From Diaminobutyricimonas aerilata (GTDB lineage Bacteria > Actinomycetota > Actinomycetes > Actinomycetales > Microbacteriaceae): 64,000 bases of DNA. Where the stretch lies: positions 3,430,537 to 3,494,536 of the forward strand of contig NZ_PGFF01000001.1 in assembly GCF_002797715.1 (NCBI RefSeq), given 5' to 3'. The notes beneath the pieces were generated by a model. It saw only the letters and a list, made by a program, of their open reading frames with translations, ran no database searches and was not told the origin of the DNA. Positions 48,086 through 58,000 of this stretch are shown in pieces (the stretch's first letter is position 1; each line of letters begins with the position of its first letter). The position numbers and the translations under genes were made by a program.

Positions 48086-48871
48086 ATGTCCGAGCAGTTG
48101 CGTCCGCGCGAGCGATCGGCCCGACGGCGGACGCGACCGCGTCAGCGGGTCTCGATCGTCGGCGTGCTCGGCGAGCTGCTCATCACCGCGGGTGTGTTCG
48201 TGATGCTGTTCCTCGGCTGGCAGCTGTGGTTGAACGACATCATCGTGGGCGACCAGCAGGAGCAGGCCGCACAGGAGCTCGTCGAGAGCTGGCCGCGAGC
48301 CGAAGGCGGCACGGCCGTGCCGCCCGCGGTGCAGCCCTCGGACGAGGCACCCGCGGTCGTCGCGGCGCCGGATGACGGCACCGCGTTCGCGACGCTCATC
48401 GTGCCGCGTCTCGGTGCGGACTACATGCGTCCGATCGCGCAGGGTGTGGGACACAACGTGCTGAACAGCACGCGACTCGGCATCGGCCACTACCCGTCGA
48501 CGCAGATGCCCGGCGAGGTCGGCAACTTCGTGCTCGCCGCGCACCGCAAGGCGTACGGCGGCGGCTTCGAGAACATCAACTCGCTGCACGTGGGCGACCA
48601 CATCTACGTCGCCACGCCGGAGGGCTGGTACCAGTACGCGTACCGCAGCAGCGAGTACGTGCGTCCGACCGGCGTCGGCGTGCTCGCCCCGGTGCCGCAG
48701 ATGCCGGACGCGGCACCCACCGACCGCATCATCACGCTCACCACCTGCAACCCTCTGTTCTCCACGGCGGAGCGCATCGCGGCATACGGGGTGTTCGAGG
48801 GCTGGTATCCCGCGGCCGGCGGACCTCCCGAGGAGATCGCGGAGCTCGTGAACACGGCGGGAGGCGCCTGA
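48086..48871 (+). CDS. Class E sortase
   Basis: A 261-residue sortase. A basic N-terminus and one TM helix (about 25-50) anchor it; the extracytoplasmic sortase beta-barrel has catalytic His153 (LAAHRKAYGG), Cys221 in TLTTC and Arg230 (AERI). Class E enzymes often recognise LAxTG motifs. No sortase substrate is encoded in the window. The stop overlaps the next small gene (TGATG). Confidence 0.9.
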   Translation: MSEQLRPRERSARRRTRPRQRVSIVGVLGELLITAGVFVMLFLGWQLWLNDIIVGDQQEQAAQELVESWPRAEGGTAVPPAVQPSDEAPAVVAAPDDGTAFATLIVPRLGADYMRPIAQGVGHNVLNSTRLGIGHYPSTQMPGEVGNFVLAAHRKAYGGGFENINSLHVGDHIYVATPEGWYQYAYRSSEYVRPTGVGVLAPVPQMPDAAPTDRIITLTTCNPLFSTAERIAAYGVFEGWYPAAGGPPEEIAELVNTAGGA

Positions 48872-49026
48872 TGTACGCGGCCCTGTGGCGCATCCTGCCC
48901 GGACCCTGGTGGGTTCGGCTGTTCCTGCTGCTCGTGCTCGTGGCGCTCGTGCTCACGGCGTGCGTACTCTGGGTGTTCCCCTGGGTCAACGAGATCGTGG
49001 CCCCGACCGAAGCGACGGTGGAGTGA
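48871..49026 (+). CDS. Small 51-residue membrane protein
   Basis: Encodes MYAALWRILPGPWWVRLFLL and a further hydrophobic stretch, ending VNEIVAPTEATVE. There is one clear TM helix (about residues 15-38). Both ends overlap neighbours by one base (TGATG on each side), so sortase, this protein and PabA/TrpG are translationally coupled. Homologous tiny proteins in this position exist in related actinobacteria by my recollection. Function unknown. Confidence 0.75.
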   Translation: MYAALWRILPGPWWVRLFLLLVLVALVLTACVLWVFPWVNEIVAPTEATVE

Positions 49027-49664
49027 TGGCCCGCATCCTCGTGATCGACAACTACGACAGCTTCGTCTACACGCTCAACGGCTACCTGCTGCAGCTCGGC
49101 GCGGAGACCGAGGTCGTACGCAACGACGCCTTCACCGCGGCCGACGCACCCTCGGTGGTCGGTGAGTACGACGCGGTGCTGCTCTCGCCCGGCCCCGGCG
49201 CTCCGGCGGATGCGGGCGTCTCGATCCGACTCGTGCACCACGCGCTCGAGGCGGACGTGCCGTTGCTCGGGGTGTGCCTCGGACACCAGGCGATCGCGGA
49301 GGCGCTCGGCGCCACGGTCACCCACGCCGAAGAGCTCATGCACGGTAAGACCTCGCGCATCGAACACGACGGCAGTGACTTCTACGACGGCGTGCCGCAG
49401 CCGTTCACGGCGACGCGGTACCACTCGCTCGCCGTCGTCGACTCGACCGTACCCGCCGAGCTCGTCGTCACGTCGCGCACGAGCGGCGGCGTCATCATGG
49501 GCGTGCGGCACGAATCGGCCGAGGTGTACGGCGTGCAGTTCCACCCGGAGTCCGTGCTCACCGAGGGCGGCTACCGGATGCTCGGCAACTGGCTCGCGCG
49601 AGTCGGGATGCCCGAGGCGGCGGAGAAGGCCAAGGGCCTGACCCCGCTCATGACGGGCGCCTGA
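49026..49664 (+). CDS. Glutamine amidotransferase, PabA/TrpG type
   Basis: A 212-residue class I amidotransferase: RILVIDNYDSFVYTL, LLSPGPGAP, nucleophile Cys84 in GVCLGHQAIAEALG and His173/Glu175 in GVQFHPES. It supplies ammonia to a PabB/TrpE partner for p-aminobenzoate or anthranilate; the mycobacterial orthologue at this locus (Rv0013) is annotated trpG/pabA. The synthase subunit is not encoded here. It is translationally coupled to the preceding gene. Confidence 0.93.
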   Translation: MARILVIDNYDSFVYTLNGYLLQLGAETEVVRNDAFTAADAPSVVGEYDAVLLSPGPGAPADAGVSIRLVHHALEADVPLLGVCLGHQAIAEALGATVTHAEELMHGKTSRIEHDGSDFYDGVPQPFTATRYHSLAVVDSTVPAELVVTSRTSGGVIMGVRHESAEVYGVQFHPESVLTEGGYRMLGNWLARVGMPEAAEKAKGLTPLMTGA

Positions 49665-49682
49665 GCGCCGCGCTACCCGCCG

Positions 49683-49790
49683 GTCGAGTAGGCGCGGCGG
49701 AGCCCGCCGTATCGAGACCTCGATGCGGGGACGCGGCCACGGGTGATTCTGAGGGAGATCTCGATACGAGCGCGGGGCGCCCTACTCGAT
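49683..49790. repeat. Dispersed-type palindromic repeat between pabA/trpG and pknB
   Basis: An imperfect large inverted repeat. TCGAGTAGG (49684-49692) matches CCTACTCGA (49781-49789), and GTATCGAGA (49709-49717) matches TCTCGATAC (49759-49767) in nested order. The motif pairs 'TCGAGTAGG' and 'GTATCGAGA' recur in intergenic palindromes of Microbacteriaceae by my recollection. It lies between convergent genes. Confidence 0.7.
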
Positions 49791-49824
49791 CAGCGGATGG
49801 CGGGGGTCGCGGCGGAGCAGCGGG

Positions 49825-51537
49825 TCAGTCGGCGGAGCAGACCGTGATGGTGATGGGCGACTTCTGCGGGTGCTTGCCGGGCGGCAGCGACTGGGTGCTG
49901 ACCGAACCTCCGGAGCATCCGGTGTCGACCTCGACCTCGACGACGAGCTGCAGCTGACTGAGCGCCGCGCTCGCGACATCCGAGGGCTGGTTCACGACAT
50001 TCGGCACCTCGACCGTGCCACTGCTGACGAACAGGATGAACTCCTGCCCGGTCGGCGCGGTGGCGCCCTCCGGCTCGGTGCGGATGAGCGCCCCCTCGGG
50101 CACATCCGGCGAGTCGATCGTGCGCGTCTCGCCGACCTTGAACCCGGCATCGAGCAGGGCCTGGCTGGCCTGATCGGCCGGCAGTCCGGCGATGGCGGGC
50201 ACCGGCTCCTGCTGCGGACCGGTCGAGACCCACACCTTGATGAGTTGCCCGGGGGTGACGCGCACCGATTCGTCCGACGGTGGATCGGTGCGGATGATCT
50301 GCCCGGACGGCACATCGCCGCTCGCCTCGGCGAACTGCTTCGGCTCCAGTTCGGCGTTGATGAGCGCCTCGGAGCCCTCCTCCCATGTCTGCCCGGTGAC
50401 ATCCGGCACGACGATCGAGGCCGAGGGCTCGAGTTGCGGTCCGCTGAGGTTGAACACCCAGAAGACGACGGCGACGACGACCATCGCCATCGTCAGCACA
50501 CCGGCCCAGATCCACACCGCCGGCGGACGGGTCTGGGTGCGCACGATGCGGTCGTCTTCATCGACCGTGAGCTGCCGCACCGTCGCCTCGGCGCCGGAGA
50601 CCCGGTTCGGGTTCACCCCGAAGAGGGTGGACTGGAAGTCGGTGTCGGTGGGCTCCGGCCGCTGGGGAACCTTGCCCTCGGCGGCGCTTTCGGCGTCGGT
50701 GCGGAACTCGGAGGCGTTCTGGTAGCGGTCGAAACGGTCCTTCGACAGCGCACGGAGCACGACCGCGTCGATCGCGGGTGAGACCTTCGGGTTGAACCGG
50801 CTCGGGGGCACGGGCGCTTCGCTCACGTGCTGGTAGGCGACGGCGACCGGGCTGTCGGCCTGGAACGGCGGACGACCGGTGAGCATCTCGAAGAGCACGA
50901 CGCCGGCCGAGTACAGGTCGGTGCGCGCGTCGACGGGTTCGCCGCGGGCCTGCTCGGGCGAGAAGTACTGGGCGGTGCCGAGGATGGCGCTCGTCTGCGC
51001 GACGTTCGCGCTCGAGTCGGAGATGGCCCGGGCGATGCCGAAGTCCATCACCTTCACCTGGCCGGTGGGCGTCACCATGATGTTGCCCGGCTTGATGTCG
51101 CGGTGCACCACGCCGGCCCGGTGCGAGTACTCGAGGGCGGTGAGCACCCCGGCGATGATGCGGATGGCCTCGGCCGGGTCGAGCGGACCGTCCTCGATGA
51201 TGTCGCGCAGCAGTCGGCCCTGCACGTGCTCCATCACGATGAACGGCAGCTGCAGCTCGTGCCCGTTCGCGTCGGTGATGGTCTCCTCGCCCGCGTCATA
51301 GACGCGCACGATCGTCGGATGCGCCATGCGGGCGGCGGCCTGCGCCTCCTGGCGGAAGCGCGTGCGGAACGCGGGATCGTTGGCGAGCGCTGGTCGCAGC
51401 AGCTTGATCGCGACGCGACGGCCGAGTCGTGCATCCGTGCCCGCGTGCACCTCGGCCATGCCACCCCGACCGAGCAGCTCGCCGATCTGGTAGCGCCCCG
51501 CGAGAGTGCGCACGGTCTCGGTCACGCCGTCGACCAT
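49825..51537 (-). CDS. pknB: Ser/Thr protein kinase with PASTA domains
   Basis: A 570-residue receptor kinase. The kinase domain (about 15-280) has LLGRGGMAEVHAG (Gly loop), Lys45, HRDIKPGN (145-152) and DFG (165-167). A juxtamembrane linker, a TM helix (about 341-362) and three PASTA repeats (about 375-440, 445-510, 511-570) follow; these sense peptidoglycan fragments or lipid II. It phosphorylates regulators of division and growth. This is the last gene of the fhaA-fhaB-pstP-rodA-pbpA-pknA-pknB unit. It is separated from pknA by 75 nt. Confidence 0.95.
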   Translation of the reverse strand: MVDGVTETVRTLAGRYQIGELLGRGGMAEVHAGTDARLGRRVAIKLLRPALANDPAFRTRFRQEAQAAARMAHPTIVRVYDAGEETITDANGHELQLPFIVMEHVQGRLLRDIIEDGPLDPAEAIRIIAGVLTALEYSHRAGVVHRDIKPGNIMVTPTGQVKVMDFGIARAISDSSANVAQTSAILGTAQYFSPEQARGEPVDARTDLYSAGVVLFEMLTGRPPFQADSPVAVAYQHVSEAPVPPSRFNPKVSPAIDAVVLRALSKDRFDRYQNASEFRTDAESAAEGKVPQRPEPTDTDFQSTLFGVNPNRVSGAEATVRQLTVDEDDRIVRTQTRPPAVWIWAGVLTMAMVVVAVVFWVFNLSGPQLEPSASIVVPDVTGQTWEEGSEALINAELEPKQFAEASGDVPSGQIIRTDPPSDESVRVTPGQLIKVWVSTGPQQEPVPAIAGLPADQASQALLDAGFKVGETRTIDSPDVPEGALIRTEPEGATAPTGQEFILFVSSGTVEVPNVVNQPSDVASAALSQLQLVVEVEVDTGCSGGSVSTQSLPPGKHPQKSPITITVCSAD

Positions 51538-51612
51538 GCGGTGCCTCCCGTAGCTGTGTAGTGCGCTGCCAGTGTAACCGCCGCGATCGACCCGAGCGGA
51601 TCTCAGCAGTGC

Positions 51613-53343
51613 TTAGCCGTCGCCCTCGCCCTCGCCGGGGTCGACGGCCGGATTGCTGGTGATGACGGTCTCGTCGGAGGGGGCGGAGACGAGGTCACCG
51701 CAGTTCGCGACGTAGGTGATCGTCGTCTGCCCGCCCTCGACCGGCGGCGTGACCTGCATCGAGGTGACGCCCGCGCCGACGGGGTTGGGCTGGCTCGCGA
51801 TGCCGTTGTTGACGGTGAAGGTGTAGCCGCTGAGGCTCGTGCCCGCGGGGCATCCGGCGTACTGCGGCCAGCTGATGTTCACGGGCACGCCGCCGGGCTT
51901 CGTCGGGCCGCCGGGCACGGTGACCGCGACGGGCGCGGCGGGAGTGGCGAGGGGTCCGTAGATCGTGCCGGTGATGGTGGTGCCCTCTTGCACGTTGCCG
52001 GTCGGGTTCACCGAGTACACGGTGCCCACCTGGTCCGCGCTCTCCGCGGCGTTGCCGGTCTGCACGTCGGCGACGAGCCCGAGGTTCGCGATCTCGGCGC
52101 GGAACTCCTCCTCGGTCATGCCGATGAACTGCGAGCCGTTGCCGAGCGGGACCGCCTCGGGCTCCGGCTCCGCCGACGGCGACGAGGGTGCCGGCGGCGT
52201 GCTCGGCGCGCTCGCGCTCGGCGAGCGCGAGGCGTCGCCTCCGCCGTCGCGGGCGTTGTTCTGCTGCACCACGAGGGCGATGATGCCGCCCACGACGATG
52301 ATGGCGAGCAGCACGACGAGGGCGATGAGCGGCCACGTCCAGGCGCTGCGCTTGCGCGTCTCCGTCGGGGTGGTCTCGGCCGGCGGCTCGTCGAGCGGGG
52401 TCGCCGACAGCACGCGCGTCGCGCTCGTCATTCCACCGGGGATCGCGGTGGTCGCCGCGGTGGCGCCGCCGATGACGGCGGCGGCTCCGAGTACTGCCGG
52501 CACGCTCGCGGCGGCGCCGTTCACGTCTCCGCGACGCAGCGCCTGGGCCGCGCGCGCGAGATGCTGCGCCGAGGCGGGCCGTTCCTCCGGCCGCTTGGCG
52601 ATGCACGAGAGCACGAGGTTTCGTACCGGCTCCGAGACGGTTGCGGGCAGGTCCGGCGGCGTCTCGTTGATCTGCGCCATCGCGATGGCGACCTGCGATT
52701 CGCCGGTGAACGGACGACGACCGGCGAGGGCTTCGTACGCGACGATGCCGAGCGAGTAGATGTCGGTGCTCGGCGAGGCGGGGTGTCCGCTCGCCTGCTC
52801 CGGCGAGAGGTACTGCACCGTGCCCATGACCTGACCGGTGGCGGTCAGCGGCACCTGGTCGGCGATGCGGGCGATGCCGAAGTCGGTGATCTTGACGCGA
52901 CCGTCGGGGGTGATGAGCAGGTTGCCGGGCTTGATGTCGCGGTGCACGAGCCCGGCCGCGTGGGCGGCCTGCAGGGCGGATGCGGTCTGCGCGACGATGT
53001 CGAGCACGCGGTCGGTCGAGAGGATGCGCTCCCGCTCGAGTACCGCCGAGAGCGCCTCACCGGGCACGAGCTCCATGACGAGGAAGGCGCTGCCCTCCTC
53101 CTCGCCGTAGTCGAAGACGTTCGCGATGCCCTCGTGGTTCACCAGTGCGGCGTGACGTGCCTCCGAGCGGAACCGCTCGAGGAAGTTCGGGTCGCCGAGG
53201 TACTCGTCCTTGAGGATCTTGATCGCGACGGTACGGCCGATGACGAGGTCGGTGGCCTGCCACACCTCGCCCATGCCGCCGATCGCGACACGAGACGACA
53301 GTTGGTATCGACCACCGAAGGTGAGGCCGCTGGTGGGTCTCAT
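51613..53343 (-). CDS. pknA: Ser/Thr protein kinase PknA-like, with an extracytoplasmic PASTA domain
   Basis: A 576-residue kinase. The kinase domain spans about residues 12-275 ([12 protein letters not shown], Lys42, HRDIKPGN with Asp136, DFG 154-156). A Pro/Thr-rich linker, TM (337-359), Ser/Pro-rich stalk (360-398), one PASTA-like domain (about 399-465) and a beta-rich C-terminus (about 480-560, possibly Fn3-like) with two Cys follow. Mycobacterial PknA lacks this long exterior, so this is an extended form. The start overlaps the pbpA stop (ATGA). It acts with PknB. Confidence 0.9.
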   Translation of the reverse strand: MRPTSGLTFGGRYQLSSRVAIGGMGEVWQATDLVIGRTVAIKILKDEYLGDPNFLERFRSEARHAALVNHEGIANVFDYGEEEGSAFLVMELVPGEALSAVLERERILSTDRVLDIVAQTASALQAAHAAGLVHRDIKPGNLLITPDGRVKITDFGIARIADQVPLTATGQVMGTVQYLSPEQASGHPASPSTDIYSLGIVAYEALAGRRPFTGESQVAIAMAQINETPPDLPATVSEPVRNLVLSCIAKRPEERPASAQHLARAAQALRRGDVNGAAASVPAVLGAAAVIGGATAATTAIPGGMTSATRVLSATPLDEPPAETTPTETRKRSAWTWPLIALVVLLAIIVVGGIIALVVQQNNARDGGGDASRSPSASAPSTPPAPSSPSAEPEPEAVPLGNGSQFIGMTEEEFRAEIANLGLVADVQTGNAAESADQVGTVYSVNPTGNVQEGTTITGTIYGPLATPAAPVAVTVPGGPTKPGGVPVNISWPQYAGCPAGTSLSGYTFTVNNGIASQPNPVGAGVTSMQVTPPVEGGQTTITYVANCGDLVSAPSDETVITSNPAVDPGEGEGDG

Positions 53344-54800
53344 CTGTTAAGCACCGCCTCTATGACTCTCTTGGCGATCGGCGCGGCGACCTGGTTTCCG
53401 AAGGCCGACTGCCCGCGCCCACCCCCGTTCTCGACTACCACCGCGATGGCGATCTCGGGGTCGGTCGCGGGGGCGAATCCGGTGAACCAGAGCGTGTACG
53501 GATCGTCAGCTCCGTTCTCCGCCGTTCCGGTCTTACCCGCCACGTCGACGCCACCAATTCTGGCATTGCTGGCCGCCCCGTTCGCGACGCTCGCGACCAT
53601 CATTTGCGTAACTGTTGCCGCCGTCTGCTCCGAGATCGGGGTGTTGTACACGCTCGGCTGATGCGTCTGCAGCTCCGACAGGTCGGGGGCGATGACCTTC
53701 TCGACGAGGGTCGGCTCCATGAGCTTGCCCTTGTTGCCGATCGCGGCGCTCATGAGCGCGACCTGCAGGGGGGTGACCCGGTCGTCCTCCTGGCCGAACG
53801 AGGCGAGCATGAGCCGGTCTTCGCTGAGGTCGTTCGGGAACACGCTCGGGGTCACCGGCATCGGCACCTCGAAGCGGTGACCGAATCCGAAGGCCTCGGT
53901 GTACCGGTTCAGGGTGTCCTGTCCGATGGTGACGCCGAACTGCGCCATCGGGATGTTGCAGCTGAGGCGCAGCGCATCCGCGAGACTCACCGTCTCGCCC
54001 GGCCCGCACGCGCCGCCGTCGGCGTTGTGGATGTTCGTCGAGGTGCCCGGCAGTTGGAACGTCGCGGGGTTCTGCGCCTGGCTGTCGGGCGTGAGCGCTC
54101 CGCTGTCGATGCCGGCGGCGGCGAGCAGCGGCTTGAACGTCGAACCGGGGTGGTAGAGACCGCCGCCGATCGCGCGGTTCACGAGCGGGTTGTCGGCCGC
54201 CTCGTCGAGCGCCTTGTAGTTCGCGATGACCGCATCGGTGTCGTGGCCGGCGAGCAGGTTCGGGTCGTAGGTGGGCTTGGAGACCATGGCGATGATCTCG
54301 CCCGTCTTGGGGCGCACCGCGACGATCGCGCCGCGCTGATCCCCGAGGGCGTCCCACGCCGCCTGCTGGGCGACCGGGTCGATGGTGAGCTCGACGGAGG
54401 CGCCCTTCGGGTCCTGCCCGGTGATGATGCCGTTGATCTGGTCGAGGAACTGGCTGTTCGCCGTGCCGCTCAGCACGTCGTTGAGCTCGTCCTCGATGCC
54501 GGCGTTTCCCTGGTTGAGGGTGAAGTAGCCGGTGATGGGGGCGTACAGCTGCGCCGTCTCGGGCGGGTACACGCGTTGGAACTTGTACTCGTCGTCGACC
54601 GGCACCGACTGCGCGATCGGCTGACCGTCGACGAGGATCTGCCCGCGTTCGGCGGAATAGCTCTCGAAGAGGGTGCGCCGGTTGCGGTCGTCGGCGCGCA
54701 GCGAATCCGCCTGCACGACCTGGATGACACTCGTGGAGAGGAAGAGCGCGACGAACATGCCGAGCACGACCATGCTGACGCGCTTGAGTTCCTTGTTCAT
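53340..54800 (-). CDS. pbpA: Penicillin-binding protein, class B transpeptidase
   Basis: A 486-residue PbpA. An N-terminal TM anchor (about 8-30) precedes a dimerisation/pedestal domain and the transpeptidase domain with active-site motifs STFK (Ser220, Lys223), SCN (280-282) and KTG (423-425). It cross-links peptidoglycan and partners with the SEDS protein RodA encoded just upstream. ATG 54798-54800 overlaps the rodA stop by 4 nt (ATGA). PbpA in M. tuberculosis is a PknB phosphorylation target. Confidence 0.95.
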   Translation of the reverse strand: MNKELKRVSMVVLGMFVALFLSTSVIQVVQADSLRADDRNRRTLFESYSAERGQILVDGQPIAQSVPVDDEYKFQRVYPPETAQLYAPITGYFTLNQGNAGIEDELNDVLSGTANSQFLDQINGIITGQDPKGASVELTIDPVAQQAAWDALGDQRGAIVAVRPKTGEIIAMVSKPTYDPNLLAGHDTDAVIANYKALDEAADNPLVNRAIGGGLYHPGSTFKPLLAAAGIDSGALTPDSQAQNPATFQLPGTSTNIHNADGGACGPGETVSLADALRLSCNIPMAQFGVTIGQDTLNRYTEAFGFGHRFEVPMPVTPSVFPNDLSEDRLMLASFGQEDDRVTPLQVALMSAAIGNKGKLMEPTLVEKVIAPDLSELQTHQPSVYNTPISEQTAATVTQMMVASVANGAASNARIGGVDVAGKTGTAENGADDPYTLWFTGFAPATDPEIAIAVVVENGGGRGQSAFGNQVAAPIAKRVIEAVLNR

Positions 54801-56212
54801 TCGATCACCGCCCGGGGTTGGTGGCGCACCGTGTCGGAGAGCCGCAGCAGCAGCGCCACGATGATCCAGTTCGCGACGAGGCTCGAGCCGCCCGCGGCGA
54901 GGAACGGGGTCGTGAGTCCGGTAAGCGGGATCACGCGGGTGACGCCGCCGATGACGACGAACACCTGCAGCGCGATCACGAACGACAGACCCACCGCGAG
55001 CAGCCGGCCGAAGTCGTCCTGCCCGTTGAACCCGATGCGGAACCCGCGGGCGACCAGCAGGAGGTACAGCGCGAGCAGCGCGAAGAGACCGATCAGACCG
55101 AGCTCTTCGCCGAGCGCGGTGACGATGTAGTCGCTCTCGGCGAGCGGGGTGAGGTCGGGTCGGCCCTCGCCGAGCCCGGTGCCGAGCAGGCCGCCGTCGG
55201 CCATGCCGAACAGGCCCTGCACGAGCTGGAAGCTGCCGCCGCGCGCGTCGTACAGCGCGGGGTCGAAGGGGTTGAGCCACGCGTTGACGCGGCCCTCGAC
55301 GTAGTCGAGCGTGCGCGAGGCGATGAGGGCACCGCCGAAGAACAGCCCCAGGCCGAGCACGATCCAGCTGCCGCGGCCGGTGGCGGTGTAGATCATCACG
55401 AGGAACAGCCCGAAGTAGAGCAACGAGGTTCCGAGGTCGCGCTGCACGACGAGCACGACCATCGCGACGGCCCAGATGACGAGGATGGGGCCGAGATCGC
55501 GGGCACGCGGGAAGCGCATCCAGAGGATCTTGCGACCCATCATCGACAAGGACTCGCGGGCCGTCATGAGGTAGCCGGCGAAGAACACGGCCAGCGCGAT
55601 CTTGGCGAGCTCGCCGGGCTGGAACGACGCGACGCCGAGGTTCACCCACAGGCGAGCACCGTTGATGGTCTGCCCGATCACCGGCAGCATCGGCAGCAGC
55701 AGCAGCGCGATGCCCGTGAACATGGCGATGTACCGGTAGCGGGCGAGCACGCGGTGGTTGCGGATGCCGAGCAGCACCGCTCCGGCGATCACCATCGCGA
55801 TCGTCGTCCACACGATCTGCCGCACGCTGAACGACGCCCAGCCGGAGAAGCCCTCGGCGATGTCGAGCCGGTAGATCATCGCGATGCCGACCATGTTGAG
55901 CGTGAGCGCGATCGGCAGCACGAACGGGTCGGCGTCGCGCGCGGTGACCCGCAGCACGACGTGGATGATGAGGGCGAGCACCGCCGGCATCGAGGCGAGC
56001 ACGACGATCGGGCTGTCGATCGCGTCGAGGGCCCCGAGCTGCACGAGCAGCATCGCCGAGACGCCGATGCCCGCGGCGAGCACGAGCAGTGCGAGCTCGA
56101 GGTTGCGCAGCTTCGCGGGTTCGCGCAGCTTCACGCGGATCGTCTCGGTGAGCGCCGGGCGCCCGCGCGGCGGCGTGCGCGCGTCGGAGGGGATGGGGCT
56201 GGTCGCGGTCAC
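54797..56212 (-). CDS. rodA: SEDS peptidoglycan polymerase, RodA/FtsW family
   Basis: A 471-residue integral membrane protein with about 10-12 TM helices. SEDS motifs are visible: FQPGELAKIALAVFFAGYL, QRDLGTSLLYFGLFLVMIYTA, ESDYIVTALGEELGLIGL and the C-terminal GVTRVIPLTGLTTPFLAAGGSS. It polymerises glycan strands with PbpA. A GTG start (56210-56212) overlaps the pstP stop codon (GTGA). Confidence 0.95.
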   Translation of the reverse strand: MTATSPIPSDARTPPRGRPALTETIRVKLREPAKLRNLELALLVLAAGIGVSAMLLVQLGALDAIDSPIVVLASMPAVLALIIHVVLRVTARDADPFVLPIALTLNMVGIAMIYRLDIAEGFSGWASFSVRQIVWTTIAMVIAGAVLLGIRNHRVLARYRYIAMFTGIALLLLPMLPVIGQTINGARLWVNLGVASFQPGELAKIALAVFFAGYLMTARESLSMMGRKILWMRFPRARDLGPILVIWAVAMVVLVVQRDLGTSLLYFGLFLVMIYTATGRGSWIVLGLGLFFGGALIASRTLDYVEGRVNAWLNPFDPALYDARGGSFQLVQGLFGMADGGLLGTGLGEGRPDLTPLAESDYIVTALGEELGLIGLFALLALYLLLVARGFRIGFNGQDDFGRLLAVGLSFVIALQVFVVIGGVTRVIPLTGLTTPFLAAGGSSLVANWIIVALLLRLSDTVRHQPRAVIE

Positions 56213-57438
56213 TCGGGCAGCCTCTCCACGATCTCGCGAGCCTCACGGAGGTTGTCGGCGTTGATCGTGCGTTCGATCTGCTCGCGGCTGAACGTGGGCA
56301 GGTCGTCGACTCGGATGTCGGTGACCTCGTGCACGCTCGAGAGCCCGATCGGGCCGATGGTCTGCTGCACGCCGCGGAAGATGGCGACCCGGCCGTCGGT
56401 CGCGCCGACGTAGTAGTGCGACTGGGTCCACTGGTATCCGGCGATCGCGGCGATTACGACGGCGATCGCGGCGAGGGCGATGAGCCCGAGCCAGGTGATG
56501 CGGCGGCGGCGTGCGCGGCGCTTGTCCTCCGCGATGAGCTCGGCGAGGTACTCGTCGGACTCGGGTTCGAAGTGGCTGTCCTCGGCCGTCGCCTTGAGCG
56601 GATGCAGCAGCAGGGTGGGCAGACGCAGCGAGCGGCGCGCGGGCTCGTTCTCGAACGAGAGCGGCGCGGCCGCGGATCCGACCATCACCGGAGGATCGGT
56701 GGCGGAGTCGCCCGACTCGTCGACATCGACGACGACGACGGTCACGTTGTCGGGGGCGCCGACGTCGAGGCTCTCCTTGATGAGCCGTTCGGCGGCGTGC
56801 GCGACGACGGGAGTGGAGGCGAGCACCGTGTGGATGCGCTCCTCGCTCACATAGCTGCTGAGCCCATCCGAGCACAGCAGCCAGCGGTCGCCGGGCCGCG
56901 TGTCGATCACCGTCGTGTCGATCTCCGGGGCCGCGTCGACGTCGCCGAGCACGCGCATGAGCACGGAGCGGCGCGGGTGCACCGCCGCCTCCTCGGGGGT
57001 GATGCGGCCGCTGTCGACGAGTCGTTGCACGAACGTGTGGTCGGCGGTGATCTGCTTGAGCTCGCCGTCGCGGAACAGGTAGATGCGCGAGTCGCCGATG
57101 TGGGCGAGGGCGAGCCGGTTGCCGACGCGCAGGATGCCGCTCACCGTCGTGCCCATGCCGGTGAGTTCCGGATGCTCGAACACCGTCTCGGCGAGCAGCT
57201 GGTTCGCCGCGATGAGTGCCGACTGCAGGGCGAACTCGGCGTCCGGTGCCGACGGGTACTCGTGGTCGATCTCGGAGATGCGCTTGATCGCGATCGCGGA
57301 GGCGACGTCGCCGCCGGCATGGCCGCCCATCCCGTCGGCGACGACGAAGAGGTGCCGGCCCGCGTATCCGGAGTCCTGGTTGTTGGACCGGATCTTCCCG
57401 ACGTGGGAGGCGGCCGCGCTCTTGCCCGAGGTCGTCAT
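56209..57438 (-). CDS. pstP: PP2C-type Ser/Thr phosphatase PstP
   Basis: A 409-residue protein. The PPM catalytic domain (about 10-235) contains SNNQDS, VVADGMGGHAGGDVAS, HIGDSRIYL, LCSDGLSSYV and GAPDNVTVVVVD, including the metal-binding Asp residues. A TM helix (about 315-335) and a short C-terminal domain follow. It reverses PknA/PknB phosphorylation. It lies 4 nt after the fhaB stop. Confidence 0.96.
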   Translation of the reverse strand: MTTSGKSAAASHVGKIRSNNQDSGYAGRHLFVVADGMGGHAGGDVASAIAIKRISEIDHEYPSAPDAEFALQSALIAANQLLAETVFEHPELTGMGTTVSGILRVGNRLALAHIGDSRIYLFRDGELKQITADHTFVQRLVDSGRITPEEAAVHPRRSVLMRVLGDVDAAPEIDTTVIDTRPGDRWLLCSDGLSSYVSEERIHTVLASTPVVAHAAERLIKESLDVGAPDNVTVVVVDVDESGDSATDPPVMVGSAAAPLSFENEPARRSLRLPTLLLHPLKATAEDSHFEPESDEYLAELIAEDKRRARRRRITWLGLIALAAIAVVIAAIAGYQWTQSHYYVGATDGRVAIFRGVQQTIGPIGLSSVHEVTDIRVDDLPTFSREQIERTINADNLREAREIVERLPE

Positions 57439-57442
57439 GGCC

Positions 57443-58000
57443 CTACCGTCGGAGCTCGAAGCTCGTGGTACCGATCGTCACGGGAGTGTTGAAGGGGATC
57501 TTGGTCGGCACCGTCACCCGCTTGCCCTGCAGGAAGGTGCCGTTGGTCGAGTCGAGGTCCTGCACGACCCACTCGTCGTTCCAGAGCATGAGTCGGGCGT
57601 GGTGGGTGGAGGTGTAGTCGTCGCGGATCACGAGGCCCGACTCGCTCGAGCGGCCGATCGTGAGCTGTTCGCCCGGGAGGTCGATCTCGAGGCCCTGTTT
57701 CGGCCCCGACGTGATGACGAGGCGCGTGGCGCGACCGCCGCCGGTCGGCACCGGGGTGCTGGGGGAGCGCGGGGCGCTCTGCTGCTGCGAGATGCGCTCG
57801 GTCACGGTGGCGGCGCCGCCGACCGGGCTCTGCGGGAACTGCTGCACCTGCGGGCCCTGACCCTCGGGCATCCGACGCACCCGGGAGCCGAACAGGTCGG
57901 AGCGCAGTGCGTAGACGATGGCGAAGACGAAGACCCACAGCAGCGCGAGGAACCCGATGCGCAGCAGGAGCAGGGTCAGCTCGCTCGTGCCGTCACCCAT
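57443..58000 (-). CDS. fhaB: FHA domain protein FhaB (FipA-like)
   Basis: A 185-residue protein with an N-terminal TM helix (about 10-32), a Pro/Gln-rich linker and a C-terminal FHA domain (LTIGRSSESGLVIRDDYTSTHHARL, DLDSTNGTFLQGKRV) that binds phosphothreonine. It is a PknA/B substrate in relatives. ATG (57998-58000) shares one base with the fhaA stop (TGATG). The codon preceding it in frame is TTG but is not needed. Confidence 0.94.
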   Translation of the reverse strand: MGDGTSELTLLLLRIGFLALLWVFVFAIVYALRSDLFGSRVRRMPEGQGPQVQQFPQSPVGGAATVTERISQQQSAPRSPSTPVPTGGGRATRLVITSGPKQGLEIDLPGEQLTIGRSSESGLVIRDDYTSTHHARLMLWNDEWVVQDLDSTNGTFLQGKRVTVPTKIPFNTPVTIGTTSFELRR

